A stretch of 11,844 bases of DNA from CAYUYV01 sp964449455 (GTDB taxonomy: Bacteria; Pseudomonadota; Alphaproteobacteria; JAJFIK01): the NCBI GenBank assembly GCA_964449455.1, contig CAYUYV010000145.1, positions 1 through 11,844 of the forward strand. Direction: 5' to 3'. Positions 6,310 to 11,844 of this stretch are shown here, in pieces (positions within the stretch are counted from its first letter, which is position 1; each line of letters opens with the position of its first letter). The notes below the pieces were generated by a model, which saw only the letters and a program-made list of their open reading frames with translations, searched no databases and was not told the DNA's origin. Both the position numbers and the translations under genes were made by a program.

Positions 6310-6861
6310 TCAGGCGGGCACAGCGGCTCCCCTTCGGGAGATTGAGAACAAGGAGCCCTCCGGATCCACACGCCAGGACACCTGCCCCGTCTCGCCAAAA
6401 AAGCGCAGGAGCTCTTGAAACAGGCCCGTGACGAATGGTTCGAGCCCTGACCGGTCAGAACGGTACATGACCTGGATCTCGTCCGGGGTTGACGCAAGGA
6501 CCTCGAAGGACGGCAGATTGGCCTGGGGCATCGCAAGCTCGATACTGCGATGCATCGAGTCCAGATTTTCGATGAATACATCCAGTTTTTCACCGGACAT
6601 CTTGAAAATTCCGCCATAGTTCGAGCGGCTTGCGAATGTGATCCAGTATTCACCGAAGGCCTCAAGCAGATCTTCGCTCGCCATGTTCATCGCATCACAT
6701 GCCGAGCCGATCAGCGACATGGTGACCTGGTCATCATAGGGCTTGGCTGCAACGAAGTGATCTGCGGTCAGGCCACTGCGCTTCAGGATGTCGTTCCAGG
6801 CCTCCTCTCCAAACCGCTCAAGGACCATGGCCCGAGCGGCATTGTGAACCATCCCGTACAT
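6310..6861 (-). CDS. hnoX: H-NOX haem-based gas sensor (haem NO-binding domain protein)
   Basis: Stand-alone soluble H-NOX protein of 183 residues that should bind haem b and sense nitric oxide. Seen in the sequence: proximal haem ligand His104 in LDSMHRSIE, conserved Pro117 thirteen residues later, and the haem-propionate YxSxR motif as YRSDR (Tyr133, Ser135, Arg137). The spacings match characterised H-NOX proteins. The stretch just after YRSDR is SGLEPFV, with no tyrosine at the position used as the distal O2 ligand in O2-binding members, so NO-selective binding is inferred. There is a single Cys, so the zinc-cysteine site of some homologues is absent. I chose the ATG at 6859-6861 because the product then begins MYGM like its family and GGAGG lies just upstream; an in-frame TTG at 6879 is the alternative. 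It forms an operon with the kinase, and palindromes lie upstream. Confidence 0.96.
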   Translation of the reverse strand: MYGMVHNAARAMVLERFGEEAWNDILKRSGLTADHFVAAKPYDDQVTMSLIGSACDAMNMASEDLLEAFGEYWITFASRSNYGGIFKMSGEKLDVFIENLDSMHRSIELAMPQANLPSFEVLASTPDEIQVMYRSDRSGLEPFVTGLFQELLRFFGETGQVSWRVDPEGSLFSISRRGAAVPA

Positions 6862-6900
6862 ACCCCCTCCGAACCTCAAGGCACCCGACCGCGCAATGAT

Positions 6901-6958
6901 CTAACAAAACTGCGAACAATTTGTTAGCGGCGTTTAATCACTATACAAATCATTTTGT
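6901..6958. promoter_or_regulatory. AT-rich palindromic region upstream of hnoX, candidate operator and promoter
   Basis: CTAACAAA (6901-6908) and TTTGTTAG (6920-6927) are exact 8-bp inverted arms 11 nt apart. Nested in this is AACAA-T-TTGTT (6915-6925). A third small dyad, ACAAA-TCAT-TTTGT, lies at 6945-6958. The block is clearly more AT-rich than its surroundings and begins 40 bp before the hnoX ATG. On the minus strand TATAGT (6945-6940) could be a -10 element, but I find no convincing -35. The regulator is unknown; the half-site does not match an FNR box. Confidence 0.4.
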
Positions 6959-7236
6959 GCCGGAAGGCGCGGTCCTTGCAGGGCTCTTCCGTCACGTGTC
7001 AATGTTGGTTTTCCACCGATCAACGCGAGCGCACCCGAGCAATGTTCGAATGCGTGTAGACGCATGCCGCGTGGTTTTGGATTGCGTCAACGCCGCAACA
7101 CGCCGACGCGGCCCATGACTGGACTCGTGTCAGAGCGCCAACATCCCAATTTCCCAACATCCCAACATTCCTGGGCACAGACCAATAAATGTGCGTATGA
7201 AGATGATAGGGCGCGAGGGTGTCGGTCAGCCCCTCA

Positions 7237-7260
7237 TGCGCGGTCAACTGCGCGGTCAAC
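7237..7260. repeat. Exact 12-bp tandem duplication
   Basis: TGCGCGGTCAAC occurs twice head to tail (7237-7248 and 7249-7260) with no mismatch, in the methyltransferase-hnoX spacer. The first ten bases of the unit recur at 11752-11761, probably by chance. Confidence 0.85.
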
Positions 7261-7341
7261 CAGGACACAGGCGTATCACAGAGGGGTCACCACACGCCAA
7301 CCGGGCGCGCATGGCAAACATGCACTGAAATCAATGGCATA

Positions 7342-7995
7342 TTAGGAGGCTGCAGGTTCTAATCCCGTCGGCGCCGGACCTTTGGGCGCGGGTTCTTCAA
7401 CCGGCAGACCCAGCAGAAGGCGGATTTCTTCCGTCGGCTGGTTCTCAAAGGCAAAGGCCTCAGCCTCAAGACTCTTGGAGCGGTGATAGACCCATTTGAA
7501 GCCGCTGGCCCTCAAGGTCCGCACCAAAGAGCGTTCACTGAAGCCGATCTTGTGGGCGAAAAAATCCGTCCCACTCATTTCGATCTTTTTCTGCCAGCCA
7601 TAAAGCACATCGAAGACATGGATCGGACCGGCAGGCGAGCGATAGACCATATCCTCAATGTCAAGATTGTCCTGAACCACGCGTTTCATCAGCAGACCGA
7701 TATCAGGCACACGGATATGGGCAAAGCCTTCCGGCTTGAGAACATGCAGAAAGCCCGCAAGGACCCGCTTCACATCATGCCGGTAATAGTGTTCCAGATT
7801 ATGGGAGCAGTAGATCGCATCGAACTGATCGGCGTCGTGATCGGCAAGATTGCGCGCATCACAGATGATGTCCGCATCCGTGGTCGGGTCAATATCCAGC
7901 AGCAAATGCTCCCAGCCATTGAAATGGGCCGGCAGAGCAATGGACTTGTCATTGCCACCAACATTCAAGACCGATTTGACATCGTTACTTTTCAT
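7342..7995 (-). CDS. Class I SAM-dependent methyltransferase, LPS-biosynthesis-like (COG4627 type)
   Basis: Predicted methyltransferase of 217 residues with a Rossmann fold. The SAM-binding motif I is VLNVGGND (9-16), with Asn where many relatives have Asp or Glu. The acidic ribose-binding strand end is LLLDIDP (31-37). The motif FDAIYCSHNLEHY (58-70), then VLAGFLHVLKPEG (78-90) and IRVPDIG (94-100), is typical of the predicted methyltransferases found in polysaccharide gene sets. The substrate is unknown. ATG 7993-7995 is preferred because GGAG lies just upstream; a GTG twelve bases earlier lacks a ribosome site. The last residues (GLEPAAS) are encoded opposite a tRNA T-arm-like sequence, so the true conserved domain probably ends earlier. 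It is alone on its strand, with long non-coding spacers on both sides. Confidence 0.85.
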   Translation of the reverse strand: MKSNDVKSVLNVGGNDKSIALPAHFNGWEHLLLDIDPTTDADIICDARNLADHDADQFDAIYCSHNLEHYYRHDVKRVLAGFLHVLKPEGFAHIRVPDIGLLMKRVVQDNLDIEDMVYRSPAGPIHVFDVLYGWQKKIEMSGTDFFAHKIGFSERSLVRTLRASGFKWVYHRSKSLEAEAFAFENQPTEEIRLLLGLPVEEPAPKGPAPTGLEPAAS

Positions 7996-8429
7996 CGCCC
8001 GCTCCACATTTCGCCCAAGCCCTTTCAGGCCGGGATTGGCGACACTGTCTCCGGCGCCAGTCCATATGGCAACTTAAACCCTCAACGACACAATGCCGGC
8101 CCCGCAGATCCTGCCTCGGTGCTAGATTCTGTCTCTCTATCAATCACTTAAGAAAGATCGATGCGCCGGTCATCCCGTCCAACTGTCAATGGAACATGGC
8201 CGCCAGAGGATACACCACAGTCCAAATTGGAGCGATTGGGTCGCCCCCGCCCCGCATCTCATCAAGGAGAGACCTTCATCTAAAGCCTGTCGGTTGGTAC
8301 AACATCTCCCAGGAAGGGCGTAGGGCATATCTCGAACCATAATGAACGCCGGGTATGGCGGCTCAGCCAGGCAAGCCGCAGTGCGCCCATTGGACAGGCG
8401 CCGCCCATGCGCCATGAAAGGACCTTTCG
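7996..8429. other. Divergent intergenic region between methyltransferase and AI-2E-family gene
   Basis: Must carry the 5' regions of both flanking genes, which point away from each other. I found no convincing -35/-10 pair in either direction. A 41-codon plus-strand open frame (8161-8283, start ATG) has only a weak purine-rich lead and no recognisable motif; it is listed as a possibility, not as a gene. A minus-strand open frame of 90 codons (8170-8442) is also unsupported. Confidence 0.5.
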
Positions 8430-9500
8430 ATGACTCGTTCACCGACCGGCGACCTCACATGGCGGAACATTCTCTTCGCGGGGCTTTTGCTGCTAGCCAT
8501 CACCGTTCTGGTGCTCGCGCTGGAGGTCGTGTTCCTCATCTTCACCGGCATCGTCGTGGGCGTTTCACTCACCCAGGCCAGCGCCGCACTAAGCCAGCGC
8601 TCGGGACAATCGCGCGCCCTGTGCCTTGCATTCCTGGTGGTGGTCATCGCCGTCGCGGTGTTCAGCTTCGCCGTGACCGCCGGCCCGCAGATCGCCGATC
8701 AGCTCCAGGTCTTGTTGGCGAAACTGCCGGAGTTTTTCACGGCAGCGCGGACGCGTGTCGAGGCGACGGGGTTTGGGGCCGATATGATTGGTTTGCTGGA
8801 AACAGCACTCAATGATTTGCGGATGGGCACAGGGGGCCAACCCCTCATGGAACAAGGTGCCAGCCTGTTGCGCGGCGTTGCGGGCGTTTTTTCCAGCACT
8901 CTGGGTGCGCTGGCCGGTCTCTTTATCGTTGTCGCCATCGCCCTTTATATCAGCATAGAGCCCAATCTCTATCGCGGGGGGGTCGTCGCCCTGGTGCCGC
9001 CCGCGAGACAGGCCGATGCGGAGGATCTTTTGAACCGGATGGGCAAGGTCCTTGCCTGGTGGTTCGCGGGCCAGGCGCTCTCGATGTTCGTCCTTGGAAC
9101 ACTGATGACCGCGGGCTTGTGGTTTCTCGGGATCCCCTTCGCCCTTGTCTTCGGTGTGTTCACGGCCCTCATGACCTTCATTCCCAATCTGGGTCCGGTG
9201 ATCGCCGCGATCCCCGTGCTGCTCGTTGCACTCACCCAAGGCATTGATGTAACGCTCTATGCTCTCGTTCTGATCGTCATTATCCAGAATGTGGAAGGGC
9301 TGATCCTGACACCCTTGGTGCACAGGCGCATCATCGCCCTGCCCCCTGCCCTTGTGTTGGCCGCGCTTTTGATTCTTGCCACCCTTGCCGGCTTTATCGG
9401 CGTGCTCGTGGCCATGCCCCTGACGGCAGTGGGCCTGACCATGGTCCAGTTTCTGGTCGAAAAACGCGATGCGGCCAAGGCGAGCCAGCAAGCCGCCTGA
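8430..9500 (+). CDS. AI-2E/PerM-family (UPF0118) membrane transporter
   Basis: Integral inner-membrane protein of 356 residues, typical for the family, whose members are annotated as autoinducer-2 exporters or putative permeases; the substrate of most members is unproven. Two hydrophobic segments lie near the N-terminus (about 13-48), another at about 64-84, then a soluble stretch of about 85-155. A segment lies at about 156-175, and after a soluble loop there is a dense cluster of helices from about 208 to 342. The family signature is seen as PFALVFGVFTALMTFIPNLG (236-255), with the PNLGPVIAAIPV turn. The ATG follows AAAGGA at 8 nt. It is the only firm plus-strand gene, divergent from the methyltransferase and convergent with the TonB receptor 72 bp away. 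Confidence 0.92.
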   Translation: MTRSPTGDLTWRNILFAGLLLLAITVLVLALEVVFLIFTGIVVGVSLTQASAALSQRSGQSRALCLAFLVVVIAVAVFSFAVTAGPQIADQLQVLLAKLPEFFTAARTRVEATGFGADMIGLLETALNDLRMGTGGQPLMEQGASLLRGVAGVFSSTLGALAGLFIVVAIALYISIEPNLYRGGVVALVPPARQADAEDLLNRMGKVLAWWFAGQALSMFVLGTLMTAGLWFLGIPFALVFGVFTALMTFIPNLGPVIAAIPVLLVALTQGIDVTLYALVLIVIIQNVEGLILTPLVHRRIIALPPALVLAALLILATLAGFIGVLVAMPLTAVGLTMVQFLVEKRDAAKASQQAA

Positions 9501-9511
9501 ACGCGATTGTC

Positions 9512-9526
9512 GCGGTCGGAGGCCGC
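9512..9526. other. Small stem in the convergent spacer
   Basis: GCGGTC-GGA-GGCCGC can pair over six bases (one G-T) in the 72-bp spacer between the convergent genes. No U-run follows on either strand, so I do not call a terminator; Rho-dependent ending is possible. Confidence 0.2.
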
Positions 9527-9572
9527 TATCGAAGATCCGCGGCGGGTCGTGACACGCGCGTCTTTTCCCGTT

Positions 9573-11780
9573 TCAGAATGTCCCGCTGAAGGTCAGGAAA
9601 ACCGAGCGGCTCCAGTCACGATCCCGGACCTCACTAAAGGCGATGGGGCTCGCCCCACGCGCGCCGGCAAAGACGGTCCGGTCCCGATCCTGCCCCTGAT
9701 TAAAGAGGTTGTTGGCCCCCAGACGGATCCTGATGCCCCAGAACCGCGTGGTCTCGATGAAGGCGTCAAGATCCCCCGTCCTGCGTTGCAGATCGAACTC
9801 ATCGAGCCCGAAAAACGGTTGGGGTGCGAACAGATCAAGATCCCAGCCCCAAGCCCAGCGCTGCTGTGTCAGATCCTGCCGGAACTCCAGCCGGACTGAC
9901 CATTCCCGTTCGCCTGACAAGACCCGGTCCAGCCCTGTGACCGGATCGGTCACGTTGGAGTCCTGATACCGCCCCGTGAGATCAAGGCGCCCATTGCGCA
10001 GCCAGATGCGGTCGAGCGGCAGTGTGGCGTCCACCCGGATGCCGCGTCGCCAGCCATCGCCGATATTGCCCGGAACTTCCAAGATGCCGGCCAGGGGCAA
10101 AAGGTCGGATACGTCGGAAATCCAGTCATAGAAGGCGGTGAATGTGACAGCACCGATGGTGCCGAAGCGCTGCTCGATGGCGGCCTCGATCGCCCAGGTC
10201 ACCTCCGGCGCCAGATCCGGATTGCCCAGAGACAGTTCCACATCGCCAAGATCAGCAGAGCTGACAAAGTCGAAAAAGTCGAGCTGGCCCACCTCGCGGG
10301 CGCCGAACAGGCGCACTTGAGTCTTCTCGCTCGGCGCCCAGGTCACGGTCAGGCTGGGTTTCATGAAAAAGAAAGAGCGGGTGAGCTCAAAACCGCCCGT
10401 CTGTTCGATGGTGGAAATCTCGGCTGCGAGAATGGCATCGATGGATATCGGCCCCACACTGAAGGAATCCGACAGCGCAAAATCGCCGCGCCGCTCCTCC
10501 ACGGTCGTCTGGGCCCCGGGCACAGGCACGGGCTGAAGGCCCATCCCATTGCCCGCATCGGCATTGAGGGAAAAGTCGCTGTCGAGGCTGTTGAGGGCGC
10601 CTTCCGCTGAGAGTTCAAACTGGTGCCCGTCCAGCCCCGTATAGTCTATTTCGACCCGGAGAATAGTCTCCGTATTCAAACTATCAAAGACCGTTTCGGT
10701 CGCAGGCACTGTGGGCAATTCCACCGGCGCGGATGCAAGAAGCCCCTTCTCCTCAAAATCGTTCCGCCGGAACAGGCCGATCAGCTTGGCCGAAACGGTT
10801 TTGCTCAGCGTTCGCTCAATATCGCCGCCGATCTCCAGGGCAAGCTCCCGGTCCTCATCCCCCTGGAACAGCACAAAGGGTGGCGGATCGCCGTCCAGCG
10901 GGGTCCGGAGCGATGTTTCCCCACCATTCTCATCAAAAAAATCCACGGTCCCATTCATGCGGAAGACGGTCTTGCCCCAGGGCAGGGTCCCATTGCCGCT
11001 GACCTTAACGCCCTTGCCGGTCTCGAAAAACTCCTCGTCCCGCGATTCAATCTCCAGGTCATCCGTATCAAGAACGCGCTCAAGGCCAGCCGAGCGGAAG
11101 AAATATCGTTCTGTCTCAATGCCGACCTGATAGCGCAACGCCCCCTTTCGCCCCGTCCGCGAAATCTCGCCAAAGGGGTAAAGGTTCGGGTCCCGAACAT
11201 CGAATTCTGCGCCCGCTTCCCAGCTTGTGGCCGTGCCCGCGCCAGGTTTGAGGATCACATTGATGGCCACGGTCTGGCCGCGCAGGTCAAAACTTGCGGC
11301 CTGCCCCCGGATGAGATCGATGGCCTCAACCGAGGAGGCAGGCAAGCGGGACAGGATCGCCGAGGCGCTGTCACTTTTAACCGCGGGGCGCTCCCCATCA
11401 ATGAGCACATTTCCGGCCGCCCCGGCAAAGCCGCGGGAGCCCCCCCCGTCATCAATCTGAAAGCCCGGCACATTGCGGACCATGTCGAGGGCGGTCACCG
11501 GACGATAGAGGTCGAAAAACGCGGCCGGATAGCGGATGACGCAAGGCGTGGTCTCACAGTCCGCGCCGCCCTCTCCGGCAATAACCGGTGGCACATCTGG
11601 CTGAACCACGGGCAGATCCGCCGCATCACTTTGGGCGAAAGCCGGAGACACGAGGAGGACCAGACCACCAAAGCCCAGCCTCGAAAACACGCGAAAGGCG
11701 ATACTCCCGCAAGAATGAGCCTTGTACGGAAAATGTGTAACCGACCACATATGCGCGGTCAGGTGAGGCCGCCCCGACAT
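9573..11780 (-). CDS. TonB-dependent outer-membrane receptor
   Basis: Outer-membrane beta-barrel that imports a bound ligand using TonB energy; about 735 residues. A signal peptide is evident as FSRLGFGGLVLLVSPAFA followed by QS (cleavage near residue 50). A mature N-terminal stretch with two close Cys (CETTPC) follows. The plug domain covers about 90-180 (MVRNVPGFQIDDGG, NVLIDGERP, AIDLIRGQ, VAINVILKPG). A beta-barrel of alternating hydrophobic strands ends in FSGTF, with the C-terminal Phe expected for barrel assembly. The ligand cannot be told; iron complexes or sugars are both possible. The start is uncertain: ATG 11780 has AGGGG at 9 nt but leaves about 30 residues before the signal core; ATG 11789 is also in frame but poorly spaced; GTG 11690 would give a clean 19-residue signal peptide. 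No transporter genes adjoin it. Confidence 0.9.
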   Translation of the reverse strand: MSGRPHLTAHMWSVTHFPYKAHSCGSIAFRVFSRLGFGGLVLLVSPAFAQSDAADLPVVQPDVPPVIAGEGGADCETTPCVIRYPAAFFDLYRPVTALDMVRNVPGFQIDDGGGSRGFAGAAGNVLIDGERPAVKSDSASAILSRLPASSVEAIDLIRGQAASFDLRGQTVAINVILKPGAGTATSWEAGAEFDVRDPNLYPFGEISRTGRKGALRYQVGIETERYFFRSAGLERVLDTDDLEIESRDEEFFETGKGVKVSGNGTLPWGKTVFRMNGTVDFFDENGGETSLRTPLDGDPPPFVLFQGDEDRELALEIGGDIERTLSKTVSAKLIGLFRRNDFEEKGLLASAPVELPTVPATETVFDSLNTETILRVEIDYTGLDGHQFELSAEGALNSLDSDFSLNADAGNGMGLQPVPVPGAQTTVEERRGDFALSDSFSVGPISIDAILAAEISTIEQTGGFELTRSFFFMKPSLTVTWAPSEKTQVRLFGAREVGQLDFFDFVSSADLGDVELSLGNPDLAPEVTWAIEAAIEQRFGTIGAVTFTAFYDWISDVSDLLPLAGILEVPGNIGDGWRRGIRVDATLPLDRIWLRNGRLDLTGRYQDSNVTDPVTGLDRVLSGEREWSVRLEFRQDLTQQRWAWGWDLDLFAPQPFFGLDEFDLQRRTGDLDAFIETTRFWGIRIRLGANNLFNQGQDRDRTVFAGARGASPIAFSEVRDRDWSRSVFLTFSGTF

Positions 11781-11815
11781 TAATACCATCCCCTAGTGTG
11801 GCGGGTCAGGAATTC

Positions 11816-11834
11816 GCCCGCATGATCGGCGGGC
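11816..11834. other. GC hairpin at the window edge, upstream of the TonB receptor
   Basis: GCCCGC (11816-11821) and GCGGGC (11829-11834) are exact inverted arms 7 nt apart. A plus-strand ATG at 11822 lies in the loop, with AGGA upstream, and its frame is open to the edge, but only seven codons are visible. The hairpin may belong to the end of an upstream gene or to the receptor leader. Confidence 0.3.
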
Positions 11835-11844
11835 TCCGTAGCGA

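Larger units (their letters stand above)
6862..7341. other. Non-coding spacer between the methyltransferase and hnoX
   Basis: No credible gene on either strand; the short open frames lack domains and good start signals. Besides the AT-rich palindromes at its hnoX end it holds a perfect hairpin ATGCGT-GTAG-ACGCAT (7050-7065), a stem GCCGC/GCGGC (7092-7112), three near-copies of CCAACATCCC (7138-7169), a 12-bp tandem duplication (7237-7260) and a small dyad GCATG-N5-CATGC (7309-7323). It could hold the hnoX leader, a small RNA, or decayed sequence. Confidence 0.6.

Noticed and set aside
7020..7268. 82-codon minus-strand open frame in the methyltransferase-hnoX spacer
   Set aside because: No motif, no good ribosome site, and it runs through short repeats.
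7270..7380. Complete tRNA gene on the plus strand
   Set aside because: Only a T-arm-like segment is seen; no anticodon arm, D-arm or matching 5' acceptor strand could be found.
8161..8283. 41-codon plus-strand open frame
   Set aside because: The ATG has only a weak purine-rich lead and the product has no recognisable feature; kept only as a remark in the spacer entry.
9501..9572. Bidirectional intrinsic terminator between the convergent genes
   Set aside because: Only a 6-bp stem with one wobble and no U-run on either strand.
10623..11783. Plus-strand open frame of 386 codons opposite the TonB receptor
   Set aside because: The minus-strand receptor has a signal peptide, plug and barrel; the antisense frame has no recognisable domain.

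Overview
The window is GC-rich and reads as a piece of an alphaproteobacterial chromosome. The main reasons are the tatA-tatB-tatC-serS gene order, the alphaproteobacterial look of TatA and TatC, and the TonB-dependent receptor. The genus cannot be fixed from the sequence; a marine Caulobacterales/Maricaulales-type or Rhodospirillales-type host would fit, but that is inference. Two runs of exactly 100 N (2138-2237 and 4408-4507) are scaffold gaps of unknown true length, and both touch short tandem repeats.

Layout, read in the direction of transcription. Most genes lie on the minus strand. From high to low coordinates they are: a TonB-dependent receptor (9573-11780); a SAM-dependent methyltransferase of the LPS-associated type (7342-7995); a 0.48 kb non-coding stretch with palindromes and short repeats; an H-NOX haem gas sensor (6310-6861) followed 18 bp later by its partner hybrid histidine kinase (4621-6291); a repeat-bearing gap; an FbpC/PotA-type ABC ATPase with no permease beside it (3083-4330); then tatA, tatB, tatC and a 3'-truncated serS (1-2968). 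The only confident plus-strand gene is an AI-2E/PerM-family membrane protein (8430-9500). It is divergent from the methyltransferase and convergent with the receptor.

How the genes work together. TatA, TatB and TatC form the twin-arginine translocase, and serS follows as in many alphaproteobacteria. H-NOX and the kinase form a gas-sensing (probably nitric oxide) two-component module. The kinase ends in its own receiver domain, and no HPt protein or output regulator is in the window. The ABC ATPase and the TonB receptor could both serve iron or similar nutrient uptake, but nothing in the sequence links them.

Main points for a second look: (1) the tatB stop implied by the 100-N gap is probably an artefact, because the repeat frame runs on to a TGA overlapping the tatC ATG; (2) three different short tandem repeats of 15, 12 and 14 bp lie within 2.5 kb, one of them coding inside the ABC ATPase; (3) a set of AACAA/TTGTT palindromes sits just upstream of the H-NOX gene; (4) a perfect dyad sits just upstream of the ABC ATPase start. 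I see no CRISPR array, insertion sequence, prophage or complete RNA gene. I do not see a clearly new multi-gene system.
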